A stretch of 64,000 nt of DNA from Arion vulgaris (Eukaryota > Mollusca > Gastropoda > Stylommatophora > Arionidae), in assembly GCA_020796225.1 (NCBI GenBank), contig CM036756.1:48774363-48838362 (forward strand), in the 5' to 3' direction. This document shows positions 1 to 9,414 of the stretch, one piece after another. The translations under genes and the position numbers were made by a program. Numbering within the stretch: position 1 is the first letter of the stretch; each line of letters opens with the position of its first letter. Under the pieces are notes generated by a model. That model had not been told where the DNA came from. It saw only the letters and a program-made list of their open reading frames with translations, and searched no databases.

Positions 1-112
1 TCTTCTCCTTGATCTACCTCACCCTCGTCTTACGGTTTTGGGTCTTCCAGAATGATCTTCTCCAGAGAATCGTATCCTTTTATATGTTCAAAATATTTCA
101 TCTTTCTTCATT
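1..112 (-). mobile_element. LINE reverse-transcriptase C-terminal fragment
   Basis: Read on the minus strand, this edge piece gives MKYFEHIKGYDSLEKIILE followed by a stop. That matches the RT C-terminal pattern of (K/R)(Y/W)FGH.(K/R)....LEK.I(L/M)EG seen in many invertebrate LINEs and repeated elsewhere in this window (for example near 735-800). The expected FGH is FEH here, and no open frame continues upstream, so this is a dead fragment cut by the window edge. The call rests on the short motif only. Confidence 0.45.
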
Positions 113-424
113 TTATCTTATTTATCAGCTACTTTCATTCAATTTTAAACTTTTGTGGAATGGGCTTATCCGTTTTATTTCTTTGTTCACTGGGTTCTGA
201 GTACCCTTATGCAGCACTTGCATTCCAAGACATTAATGATTTTTCTAAACGCTTTTCTATTGAAATAGACAGCTCACACCGTTGTGAAAGTATGCACATT
301 ATATTTACAAGCCTAGACAGTATATTCTGATATGAAGATAGGGACATTTGTGCAGCAGTAAAAAGCACATCAAGATATGAAATTATGAAATGTTGTATAG
401 AAAATTATCAAGTGTTACAGTAGA
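113..424. other. Unassigned AT-rich stretch
   Basis: No coding similarity, repeat or RNA signal was recognised. Short overlapping plus-strand open frames here are hydrophobic and low in complexity, as expected for T-rich DNA. Confidence 0.5.
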
Positions 425-429
425 GTTCT

Positions 430-690
430 TCTTCGTCTATCATGGACAGAGAAGAGAACAAATAGATCTATACGGACATAACTTCGTCTATCATGGACAG
501 AGAAGCGAACAAATAGATCTATACGGACAGAACTTCGTCTATCATGGACAGAGAAGAGAACAAATAGATCTATACAGACAGAACTTCGTATATCATGGAC
601 AGAGAAGAGAACAAATAGATCTATACAGACAGAACTTCGTATATCATGGACAGAGAAGAGAACAAATAGATCTATACAGAAAGAACTCAA
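430..690. repeat. Minisatellite, 51-bp unit, about 5 copies
   Basis: The unit begins AACTTCGTCTATCATGGACA and recurs near 483, 534, 585 and 636 with few substitutions. Because 51 is a multiple of three and the unit is stop-free, an open frame of 17-residue repeats (containing QRREQIDLY) appears on plus and another on minus. It directly abuts a LINE tail downstream. It is unrelated in sequence to the 51-bp array at 32-45 kb. Confidence 0.9.
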
Positions 691-699
691 AATCAAAGA

Positions 700-974
700 A
701 AACTGACTGATGCTTTCAATAAGAAAGAGAAAATTGAGATATTTTGGACATATATAAAGACATGAAGGGCCGGAGAAGACCATCATGGAAGGAGGCATAC
801 TGGAAAAGAGAAGAAGAGGAAGACCATGGAGAAGATGGATTCAGGATGTATCTGATGGTTTGAACATGACGGCTGCAAAGGCAGGACATCTGGCCTATGA
901 GAGAGAAATTCCGGAGGACTGTTGGGATGGCAAAGTTCTGCTCAGGACAAGCTATTTGATGATGATGATGTACA
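700..974 (+). mobile_element. LINE 3' end: RT C-terminus and GAT-rich tail
   Basis: The plus strand encodes LRYFGHI, then TIMEGGILEKRRRGRPWRRW, then IQDVSDGLNMTAAKAGHLAY. This is the family-typical LINE C-terminus of FGH, EG...K.GRGRP.RRW and a short helical tail. The fragment ends in a GATGATGATGATG run, consistent with the microsatellite tails of RTE-like elements. The RT core is missing; upstream is the 51-bp array. Related tails occur near 12.06, 48.04 and 49.1 kb. This is a 5'-truncated copy with no intact enzyme. Confidence 0.75.
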
Positions 975-1140
975 GAACTAAACAGCACATAGATATACAC
1001 CACTATTGTACAGCACTAAACAGCTAATAGAGATACGCCACTATTGTACAGCAGTAAACGGCTAATAGAGATGCACCACTATTGTACAGCACTAAACAGC
1101 AAATAGAGATACGCCACTATTTTACAGCACTAAACAGATA
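975..1140. repeat. Minisatellite, 38-bp unit, left block
   Basis: About four copies of a unit starting TACAGCACTAAACAGCTAAT. The same unit resumes at 3822 for about 16 more copies, so the two blocks are one array split by the Penelope-like/LINE insertion between them. Confidence 0.9.
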
Positions 1141-1509
1141 ATAAAAATAAAGGAATATTTTCCTTTAGCCACGTTTCTTATTGACGATGGTTTCACATGC
1201 GAGTCCCGTAATCTTATCTATGCCATTAGCTGTAAGCGGTGTTACAAGGCTTATATCGGCGAGACAGACAAGAGGCTCAGTGACCGATTCGCCAAATACT
1301 TGCGCGACATACGCCAATGCTATGTGACCCCTGTAGCCACCCATTTCAATGATACTGGCCATTTAGGAGCTCACGATGTCCAGGTCACAGCCATCCGATC
1401 ATGTTCCTCGGATGATCGCAGTCGATTTGCTCTGGAGAATCGGTTGATTTCTTTGTATGGTACCTTGCGACCACGTGGGCTCAACGTATTACATTCCTAT
1501 ACTTCTTAG
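1141..1509 (+). pseudogene. Penelope-like element, GIY-YIG endonuclease domain
   Basis: The plus frame reads through RNLIYAISCKRCYKAYIGET, then DRFAKYLRDI, then PVATHFNDTGH, then LENRLISLYGTLRPRGLN, and stops at 1507-1509. This is the EN domain at the C-terminus of Penelope-like element (PLE) polyproteins: the IY...YIG strand pair, the CxxC pair just before it, an Arg-bearing helix, a conserved His, and the catalytic Glu in LENRL. No methionine or reverse transcriptase lies upstream; the frame runs back into the 38-bp array. It is therefore a 5'-truncated copy. Family known: PLE EN nicks DNA for target-primed reverse transcription. Activity of this fragment alone is unlikely. Confidence 0.85.
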
Positions 1510-1677
1510 TACTTTCTCTTCCCATGCCTTGTAATCTATATGTGTTGCATGTATTCAAGTTATATATTTACTAGATTTTTCATTGTTTCTCTTCCGTTCT
1601 ATTTCTAGTTTTTATGTGTGTTTTTGTGTTACATTTATTTCGTTATTCCGTTTTATTCCCAGATTTTCATTAGTTCT
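1510..1677 (+). mobile_element. PLE 3' untranslated region, proximal part
   Basis: T-rich sequence follows the GIY-YIG stop and runs to the GAAA-type tail of the minus-strand LINE. By position it is the PLE 3' UTR; the distal part appears to continue after the LINE at about 3661. No other features are seen. Confidence 0.5.
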
Positions 1678-3660
1678 TCTTTCTTTCTTTCTTTCTCGAA
1701 TCCTGTATGCCTCACAGCGTCAGGTCAGGAAGAGATTTCTAAAACGGGCCCTAGTATGCGCTTCGTAGATAGTCTCTTTCGTCGCCTCTGTTATCTCTGA
1801 GGTCCATCTTTTGCGTGGCCGGCCTTTTGCTTTGTACCCATTGTATCGGAGCAGCATTGCTCTTTGGGGTGCACTGTCTGATGGTAATCTGCTTACGTGA
1901 CCGAACCATTTAATTTGTTGTTTCTTGATGAAGTCTAGTACTGATGTTGTACCCACTTTTTCCTGATGTCTTCATTTCTCAACCGGTCTCTTCTTGTTAC
2001 ACCCAGCATTCTGCGTAGACACTTCATCTCTGTTGTGACTAGTTTTCTTCTATCGTTTGTTGTCAGCGTCCAGGTTTGGCACTGGTAACATAATGTGGGA
2101 GAAAGATTGTGTTGAACATTGCTCTTTTTGTGTTCATGGTGACGTGTTTGCATCTTAAAATTGGCGCCATTTGCCCTATCATTTGATTTGCTTTGTTGCA
2201 TCTGTGTTGAATTTCATTAGTTATTCTTCCATTTGCTGAAAAAATGCTCCCCAGGTATGTGAAATCTTTTACTTGATTTAGTAGATGATTATCGATGGAG
2301 ATGTTGGTAGTGTTTTCCTCTCTGGCGAATGTCATTACTTCTGTTTTGTCGATGTTAATTCTCATGTTGTATTCGTTACATGCTAACTGGAGTCTGTTGA
2401 TGTGTTGCTGTAGCTGTTCTTCTGTTGTTGATATGATTGCCTGATCGTCTGCAAAAAGAAATTCATTTAAGAGTTCTCCGAGGTTGTTTCCTTCGCTGGT
2501 GTTAGCTATTTTACAAATGTGGTCAATGTACGTGATGAATAGCAGCGGGGATAGTACGCAACCTTGTCTTACTCCTGACCCTACGTAAAACTTTTCTGAT
2601 AATCCTGTATTTGTTCTAATCGTACATTGGCTGTCAGTATAAATGTTCTTGCAAAGGTTGATTAGGTGTTCATTAACCCCATAGGTTGTTAGTATTTTCC
2701 ACAACTTGTGCCTATCTACGCGGTCGAACGCTTTTTCCTGATCTACAAATGCAACGTGTAAATGTTTGTCGGATTCGATAGTCCTTTCTACTAACTGTCT
2801 GAGGGCGAATATTGCGTCTGTACAGCTTTTGTTCTTCCTGAATCCCATTTGGGAGTCATTAAGCTGTGGCTCGATGATGTGGCGGAGCCTTTTCTCAAGT
2901 ATTTTGCAGAATATTTTCCCAGTGTGGCTCAGTAGCGCTATGCCTCTATACTTTGTACAGTCCCTCTTGCTACCTTTCTTCTTCCAGATGGGAACAATTG
3001 TAGCATTCCTCCAATCTTCTGGTGTTTCTTGTGTGATCCAGACTTGGTTGAATAGTCTATGGAGCCAGCTGATTCCTACCTCTTTAGTTGCTTTGATTAG
3101 GTCGGCCGGGATATTGTCTGGGCCTGGTGTTTTATTAGGTGGGGCCATATTTACAGCATTTCTGATCTCTGATAGTGTTATGCTTGGTTCTACTTCTGAA
3201 GTTACATTTACTGTGTGTTCTTGAGTGTTCGGTTGATCCTCTTGTTGTAGGTTGAGAAGTTCACTAAAGTATTGTCGCCATCTGTTCATTATCATTTTGG
3301 ATCATTAAGAGCTTGGCCGTTTTCATCGTTAATAATTTCAGTTGGGTCATATTGTTCTTGTCTTTTCCGCATAGCTTTAATTTTCTTGTAAAAATGTCTT
3401 GTTGAATTTTTTTAGTCTGAATTTAATGTTTCGCCATAATCTTGCCATGCTTGTATTTTAGACTTCTTTATTATCTCCTTGGCTTGTTTTCTAGCTGTTC
3501 TATACTCAGTGAGGTCGTTTTGATGTTTGTTTTTTGCCCATAAGTTGTATCTGTGTTTTTCTCCTTTACCGCTAGTTTTACTTCGTCATTCCACCAAGTT
3601 GTGATTTTTGTAATTAGTAACGTTTGTATTTGGTTGTCCATTTGTTTTTTTTAAAATTTG
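1678..3660 (-). mobile_element. 5'-truncated LINE with near-complete RT domain
   Basis: The minus strand encodes about 410 residues of LINE reverse transcriptase (3295 down to about 2063): TPGPDNIPADLI, YRGIALLS, the motif A region FVDQEKAFDRV, GVRQGCVLSPLLF and the catalytic FADDQAI (near 2450). The reading then changes frame (near 2070-2200) to PTLCYQCQTWTL, FGHVSRLPSD and GRPRKRW. Upstream coding (to about 3655) includes TWWNDEV and NRWRQYFSELL, the linker between endonuclease and RT, broken by a stop; the endonuclease is missing. The 3' side ends in a short GAAA-repeat tail at about 1678-1700. Both active-site Asp are kept, but frameshifts make it a pseudogene. I do not assign the exact clade (RTE/Jockey-like). 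Copies of the same family lie at 8370-9160 and 45300-46025. Confidence 0.85.
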
Positions 3661-3821
3661 TCACCCCAGTTGTTCGTTTGCTTGATAAAGGCCTTGTTGG
3701 TCGAAACGTTGCTGTATTTTGTCATTGTTTTTGTAATTTGTAAAACTACAGTACTTTGTGATTACGTGTTTTGTCAATCAAATAGTTTTACTGCAGTCTC
3801 ATATATTTTGTGAATATTTAA
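3661..3821 (+). mobile_element. PLE 3' remnant with hammerhead-like core
   Basis: This piece continues after the LINE and ends where the 38-bp array resumes. Positions 3682-3707 read TTGATAA, a 4-bp stem (GGCC/GGTC, one G.U), then GAAAC. This resembles the conserved core of the hammerhead motifs known in PLE terminal repeats, though C3 and G8 of the consensus CUGANGA are replaced. The same block, with the same two changes, occurs inverted at 47742-47766. Assignment to the PLE is by position, orientation and this motif. Confidence 0.5.
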
Positions 3822-4425
3822 ACAGCAAATAGAGATACGACACTATTGTCCAGCAGTAAACAGCAAATAGAGATAAGTCACTATTATACAGCACTAAACA
3901 GCTAATAGAGATAAGTCACTATTATACAGCACTAAACAGCTAATAGAGATACGTTACTATTATACAGCACTAAACAGCTAATAGAGATACGTCACTATTG
4001 TACAGCACTAAACAGCTAATAGAGATAAGTCACTATTGTACAGCACTAAACAGCTAATAGAGATACGTCACTATTTTACAGCAGTAAAAAGCTAATAGAG
4101 ATACGTCATTATTGTACAGCACTAAACAGCAAATAGAGATAAGTCACTATTGCACAGCACTAAACAGCTAATAGAGATAAGTCACTATTGTACAGCACTA
4201 AACAGCAAATAGAGATAAGTCACTATTGTACAGCAGTAAAAAGCTAATAGAGATACGCCACTATTGTACAGCACTAAACAGCAAATAGAGATACGCCACT
4301 ATTGTACAGCACTAAACAGCAAATAGAGATACGCACTATTGTACAGCACTAAACAGCAAATAGAGATACGCCACTATTGTACATCACTAAACAGCTAATA
4401 GAGATACGTCACTATTGTACAGCAC
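3822..4425. repeat. Minisatellite, 38-bp unit, right block (~16 copies)
   Basis: Continues the array of 975-1140. Units differ at a few positions (ACGTCACT/AAGTCACT/ACGCCACT, GCTAAT/GCAAAT). The last unit fades at about 4425 into unique sequence. Confidence 0.92.
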
Positions 4426-4539
4426 CTCAACCGGACATACAGATGCGAAGTCAAGAACTATTGCACAATACTAAACAGGTCATATCTCTGAGAAATTATC
4501 AGTTCCCAACATGAAATAATATGTTAATCACACTCATTA

Positions 4540-4790
4540 AGACATATCTCCTTCTTCTTTGCGTTCGTTCTTTACGACCAATTTTAATCACTCTTTGTGA
4601 TATGTTTGATCTTTGCCAAGAACGTGTATACGTTGCACATTGGTTTGGTAGGCCCCTAAACGCATAAACTTCTACACGCTTAGGACATGTGCATCCGATT
4701 TCAGCCAAACATCCTTAGTCGCCTCTTACGACATGCGTGGCAGGTAACAGTTGTTCTATTCTTTACACCCCAAATTTGGACCCCGGTAAA
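4540..4790 (-). mobile_element. SINE-like element with LINE-type 3' tail
   Basis: On minus the element starts TTACCGGGGTCCAAATTTGG. It contains the block CATGTCGTAAGAGGCGACTA (also at 47612-47700), and ends in AAAATTGGTCGTAAAGAACG followed by a GAAGAAG-rich tail. That 3' end closely matches the end of the 1.5-kb retroposon at 22728-24212, suggesting the same reverse transcriptase mobilised both. I have no clear tRNA A/B boxes here. The central block resembles a motif I associate with mollusc SINEs, which I cannot verify from the sequence. Confidence 0.6.
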
Positions 4791-4804
4791 TTAATACATA
4801 TGTT

Positions 4805-5035
4805 AATTAGTTATTGGTTATTAAACTGACGTCATTGCGCTCCGGGCAGACCCATAGGTGCTCAGTCTCCCCCAACAGATATCGAAGAGTATGCATACTG
4901 ATGGTTTCCGTGACACGCTGATTAAACACACTCCTCACTCTGCCCCCCTCCCTCCCCCAGGCATCCAGTTCTGCTTGTACAACGGGTAACTCCAAACTGC
5001 TTAAATCGCTGGATCGCTTCAATATATATTTTAGT
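4805..5035 (-). mobile_element. I-clade LINE 3' terminal coding fragment
   Basis: The minus frame gives SLELPVVQAELDAW, VFNQRVTETISMHTLRYLL, then GETEHLWVCPERNDVSLITN and a stop. It matches, residue by residue across frames, the end of the RNase H-bearing element at 53433-54331. The 3' end is marked by repeated TAACCAA-like sequence. It lacks RNase H and RT, so it is a 5'-truncated copy. The family (Nimbus/I-like) is inferred from the linked RNase H in the other copy. Confidence 0.65.
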
Positions 5036-5183
5036 ATATATCAATTACAAATAAAGAGGAAACACATGTCGAAATTGGAAAAATCTCGGTAAACGTGTCA
5101 ACTACTTAATTATAGTAAAGATTATAGTCAGATTTCATGCATGCTGTTTATCATTGAAGTTTAACTATTTTCATAGCAAGAAA

Positions 5184-5310
5184 AATAAACAGAGATGGCT
5201 TAGGCTTGAGGAGATATAACAAAAATAAACAGAGATGGCTTAGGTTTGAGGAGATATAACAAAAATAAACAGAGATGGCTTAGGCTTGAGGAGATATAAC
5301 AAAAATAACT
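5184..5310. repeat. Short tandem repeat, 40-bp unit, 3 copies
   Basis: Three near-identical copies of a unit starting AAAAATAAACAGAGATGGCT and ending GAGGAGATATAAC. Flanking sequence (5040-5183 and 5311-5689) is AT-rich with nothing recognised. Confidence 0.9.
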
Positions 5311-5689
5311 GTTGAGAACTGTAACACTGAAGTCTTGAACTAGTGAAAAGATACAAAGTTTAAAAAAATAAAAACAATAATTTCCACTTTTTTAATGTTT
5401 TATTTCTTCTCTGTTCTTGCGATGATTATGATAGACCGACTTTTTCGGCGATTCGTCTTATTTTCGGATCTTTGAGTAATCGCACGCTTCCGGTATCTTT
5501 AGACTAAGTGCTGGTGTTGGCTTATTATTGACTGAATAGAAATATTGTCTTCGGGCGATCACAATTTCTTTTCTGCTACATTTTACATTCAGGATATAAT
5601 TTGAAACACTGGAAATAAAAATGTTCTCTATATAGCCCCAATATTAGCAAGAGCTATCTTGTAATCAATCAAGCAATTCTGTGCCGTCT

Positions 5690-5915
5690 CCGTAGAGAAG
5701 ATTGGCTGTAATAGCTTCCCTACATGTTTTATCTCTTGTCCTGACAGTATACTCTGTCAGAATATTTCATGTTCCTGATGTTCTAATTTCAATTGTGACT
5801 CTGTTTTCCCCTCGTCTTTCTACCTTCTACCTTATCTTCTAAGTTAGTTTCCAACAGAGTATTATAAATGTGACCAAAATATCGCAGTTGCCTAATTTAT
5901 GTCTCATTAATTTAG
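5690..5915 (-). mobile_element. LINE RT C-terminal fragment
   Basis: On minus: LRYFGHIYNTLLETNLEDKV, then EGRKTRGKQSHN and a stop, with degenerate in-frame pieces beyond. This is the FGH...EG...RG C-terminal signature of LINE RTs, degraded by stops. It abuts the 41-bp array on its upstream side. Confidence 0.55.
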
Positions 5916-5924
5916 TTCTCCTTT

Positions 5925-6980
5925 AAGTGGACTCTCTGTTAAGTTTATCCAACTGGTATTGAACTAGGTGGACTCTCTGTTAAGTTTATCCAACTGATAT
6001 TGAACTAGATGGACTCTCTGTTAAGTTCATCCAACTGGTATTGAACTAGATGGACTCTCTGTTAAGTTTATCCAACTGGTATTGAACTAGGTGGACTCTC
6101 TGTTAAGTTTAGCTGACTGGTACTGAACTAGGTGGACTCTCTGTTAAGTTTATCCAACTGGTATTGAACTAGGTGGACTCTCTGTTAAGTTCATCCATCT
6201 GGTATTGAACTAGGTGGACTCTCTGTTAAGTTCATCCAACTGGTATTGAACTAGGTGGACTCTCTGTTAAGTTCATCCAACTGGTATTGAACTAGGTGGA
6301 CTCTCTGTTAAGTTTATCCAACTGGTATTGAACTAGGTGGACTCTCTGTTAAGTTCATCCAACTGGTATTGAACTAGGTGGACTCTCTGTTAAGTTCATC
6401 CAACTGGTATTGAACTAGGTGGACTCTCTGTTAAGTTCATCCAACTGGTATTGAACTAGGTGGACTCTCTGTTAAGTTTATCCAACTGGTATTGAACTAG
6501 GTGGACTCTCTGTTAAGTTTAGCTGATTGGTACTGAACTAGATGGACTCTCTGTTAAGTTTATCCAACTGGTATTGAACTAGGTGGACTCTCTGTTAAGT
6601 TCATCCAACTGGTATTGAACTAGGTGGACTCTCTGTTTAGCTGACTGGTACTGAACTAGGTGGACTCTCTGTTAAATTTAGCTGACTGGTACTGAACTAG
6701 GTGGACTCTCTGTTAAGTTTAACTGAGTGAGACTGAACTAGGTGGACTCTCTGTTAAGTTTAGCTGATTGGTACTGAACTAGATGGACTCTCTGTTAAGT
6801 TTATCCAACTGGTATTGAGCTAGATGGACTCTCTGTTAAGTTCATCCTTCTGGTATTGAACTAGGTGGACTCTCTGTTAAGTTTAGCTGACTGGTACTGA
6901 ACTAGGTGAACTCTCTGTTAAGTTTAGCTGAGTGAGACTGAACTAGGTGGACTCTCTGTTAAGTTTAGCTGACTGGTTAC
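5925..6980. repeat. Minisatellite, 41-bp unit, ~26 copies
   Basis: The unit starts GGTGGACTCTCTGTTAAGTT. The second half has two alternating versions (TATCCAACTGGTATTGAACT and a diverged AGCTGACTGGTACTGAACT), with the diverged form concentrated after 6500. One copy (near 6635) has a short internal deletion. Confidence 0.95.
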
Positions 6981-7044
6981 ATGCATTTGGTTGATGAGAC
7001 AACAGTGAAAAATCGAGACACATATTTTTAGTACATAATCAATG

Positions 7045-7386
7045 GTTTTTTTCTTTTTTTTTTTTTCTTTCGTCCGCTTTCAACTCAAACGAAGTTTCAT
7101 CTCTGAAACTGATTTTTGCGTGAAAATCCGTTTTCCAATTTCTTACAATGGCAGCAGCGTGCACATTGTAAATTACTTTACACTGGCAGCGTGTGCTCAA
7201 TGTACTCGTAATTAGTATTCCCTCGCCATACAGGCAGATTTTCTCCGACTTCAGAGGTACTCAAGTTATCGTCCTGAGTAAGACCAGGGACTCGAACAAA
7301 TGCCGGACAGTAGGTTCGAACCCGAGCTATGAGGCGTCTCACAGCTAGCAGGCAGAGCTACTATCAACTACTCTAGGCAGTCCCCC
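7045..7386 (-). mobile_element. tRNA-derived SINE, complete with TSD and poly(A)
   Basis: Read on minus, the element starts GGGGGGACTGCCTAGAGTAG (A-box-like). It has a B box GGGTTCGAACCT (plus 7312-7323), a non-tRNA body of about 230 bp, and an A-rich tail seen as the T-run at 7045-7075. A perfect 11-bp direct repeat CATAATCAATG flanks it at 7034-7044 and 7387-7397. Internal pol III promoter, body, A tail and TSD together define a full SINE insertion moved by LINE machinery. Confidence 0.82.
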
Positions 7387-7397
7387 CATAATCAATG

Positions 7398-7900
7398 TAA
7401 ACATACCTGCAATAGGAAGTGACGAGACAGAGACGACATATCGACAGTACATAATCAACATGAACATACAATCAGTTGGAATTAAATGGTTGTCCAATAA
7501 AGACATTGTCGTTCACGATTTCAGCTGTAAAGAGTTTCAATAATGTAATTTGTCAAACAGCAACGTTAGAGATCAGTTGGAAATTGTGATAAATTTGCTA
7601 GAGAGATGTAGAGTTCAAAGAATGAAATTATTCTAGCGATTAGTTTCAATTAATGTTTAACATCAAATAATGCTTAGTTAGTTTCTACAAACTTTCTCGT
7701 TTGGATCAGTGCGAGGACGCAGAGCATACTCATCGATACCGACATTGAAGTATTATTCACAACATCTCTTCGCTTCATTTGGTGGTTTCGTTGAATGGAT
7801 ACTGTAACTGCTTCTTTGAAAGTTGAGTCCTAAATATGGTCGTCTTCAACTAATCCGTACGCTTTAGTAGAGGACCTGACAATAATTTACAAGACCAGTG
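7398..7900. other. Unassigned AT-rich stretch
   Basis: I recognise no gene, repeat or element here. Short phrases (ACATAATCAA, GTGACGAGACAG) echo neighbours but do not form a repeat. Confidence 0.5.
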
Positions 7901-8025
7901 TCGTAAAGCGAGTTGTCGAGAAGACCAGTGCCGTAAACCGAGTTGTCTCGAAGAATAACTCTAGACAAATTCATATGAATTCTTTTGTGGAGAAGAATAA
8001 CTCTAGACAAATTTATATGAATTCT
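7895..8025. repeat. Two small tandem duplications
   Basis: A unit of about 29-31 bp (GAAGACCAGTG.CGTAAA..G) appears twice, followed by two copies of a unit of about 40 bp beginning GAGAAGAATAACTCTAGACA. Both are imperfect. Confidence 0.7.
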
Positions 8026-8029
8026 TGTG

Positions 8030-8210
8030 GCGGCCTCCTGTTGGATGAGGACACTAGCATTGATGTTGAATCTATCTAACAATTTAAGCATTTAGGATTT
8101 ACCCGTTCTCCTTCTATTTCTTCTTCTTCTCTTCCAGACACTAGCATTGATGTTGAATCTATCTAACGATTTAAGCATTTAGGATTTATCCGTTCTCCTT
8201 CTTCTTCTTC
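8030..8210 (+). mobile_element. I-clade LINE fragment (left part), internally duplicated
   Basis: The plus frame reads LLLDEDTSIDVESI, stop, then QFKHLGFTRS. It aligns with CLLDEDTKIDVESIKRFRQF of the element at 53.4-54.3 kb. The block is repeated 90 bp downstream (8143-8205) after a TTC-rich insert. The next part of the same element appears at 9165-9314 after the minus-strand LINE, so the two are probably one copy split by insertion. Confidence 0.55.
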
Positions 8211-8261
8211 TTCTTCTCTTCCATCATTTACTTCTTTATAGAAGTATTGGGGGGGGGGCGT

Positions 8262-8375
8262 AGTGATCTTGTGTGTGCTTGTTAGAAGGCACTTTGTAAG
8301 CTGATATTCATTTTCATAGTGATCTTGTGTGTGCTTGTTTTAAGGCACTTTGTAAGCTGATATTCATTTTCGTAA
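8262..8375. repeat. Direct duplication, 57-bp unit, 2 copies
   Basis: The segment starting AGTGATCTTGTGTGTGCTTG occurs twice in tandem with two substitutions. A run of ten G at 8249-8258 sits just upstream. Confidence 0.85.
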
Positions 8376-9155
8376 GGCTGTTCTTGATGCCGTCGCTCCA
8401 TCTTTGCGTGGTCTTCCTCTTGCTTCATACTCGTTATACTTTTTCTGTGTGGCTCTCCATTGTAGGCGATACCAGTGCATTCCTGTTAGGTGTCCAAACC
8501 ATTTAATCTGTTGTTCTTTTATGAAATGTATGACTGGCTTCACATCCAGTCTTCTTCTGATTTCTTCATTTCTAATTTTGTCTCTTATTGTCACACCTGC
8601 AGCTCTTCTAAGACACCTTTTCTCTGTCGTTATGATTTCCTGCTCATTAGCTGCTATTATTGGCCATATTTGACACTTGCAACATAGTGTTGGCCAGAAA
8701 ATCGTTCTTCTAAGATTTGCTTTAGTTGCTAGCGGTAGGTATCTCTTTATGTGACAACAATGGTGTTAACTGTCCCAGTACCTGGTTAGCTTTTGTGCAA
8801 CGATTGCTGATTTCTCTATCGATACTTCCATCTGCTGTGAAAATTGCTCCTAAGTATTTGGCCTCAATAGTTTGTTCTATTTCTGCATTCTGGAGTTTTA
8901 TTGTAAGATTTTCTGGTTGTATACTTATTGCCATTGTCTCTGTCTTTATTATATTTATTTTCATGTTGTACTCCTCCCGTTGATGTAAACTAAGCTCAAA
9001 TGGTTACGGAGAGATTCTTCGTTTTCTGCAATCAGTACTTGGTCGTCTGTAAATAATAGTTCTGAAATATTATTTTCTTCCTCTATTCCTTCTTCTCTAC
9101 TTATGTTGTCTATGTATGTTATAAACATCATGTTATTTACCCGTTCTACAAGCAA
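8375..9155 (-). mobile_element. LINE RT fragment (C-terminal half)
   Basis: From right to left on minus: MMFITYIDNI, then the catalytic LLFTDDQVLIAENEES (FADD changed to FTDD, both Asp kept), then NIIKTETMAISIQPEN, AKYLGAIFTADGSIDREISN, QQIKWFGHL and EARGRPRKDG, across at least three frames. It follows the same order as the LINE at 1678-3660 and the copy at 45.3 kb, so it is the same family. It is 5'-truncated within RT and broken by frameshifts. Confidence 0.75.
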
Positions 9156-9164
9156 AACTGGATT

Positions 9165-9314
9165 CCCAAGTTGCAGAGTTAGGAGTGTTTTAGCCAGTGA
9201 GCGACATGGATACCAATATGCATACCGTTAGTTCGACATCTGTTGAGAAAGACTGAATTATGTTTCTGCTAGGACTTGCTATGACATCGGCTCAGTAACC
9301 AATAACGAATTCAT
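9165..9314 (+). mobile_element. I-clade LINE 3' end (right part of split copy)
   Basis: The plus strand includes VSDMDTNMHTVSS and ends TGACATCGGCTCAGTAACCA followed by ATAACGA. This matches the 3' ends at 4805-5035 (inverted) and 54200-54331. It is heavily mutated, with stops in frame. Confidence 0.55.
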
Positions 9315-9319
9315 TAAAA

Positions 9320-9412
9320 ATGTCGGCCAAAGAAATCAACATTCATATGTTAAATGTAGACTTAAAAAAATCAACATTCATATGTTAAATGTCGACTTAA
9401 AAAGAAATCTCT
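9320..9412. repeat. Short direct repeat, 2 copies
   Basis: AATCAACATTCATATGTTAA plus flanking bases is present twice about 40 bp apart. CATATG gives each copy a small dyad. Confidence 0.7.
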
Positions 9413-9414
9413 TA

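Noticed and set aside
390..710. Protein with QRREQIDLY repeats
   Set aside because: It is a 51-bp minisatellite of five copies with no flanking coding sequence; the opposite strand is equally open.
2766..3224. 152-codon plus open frame opposite the LINE RT
   Set aside because: It is the antisense shadow of the reverse transcriptase, which has the conserved motifs on the minus strand.
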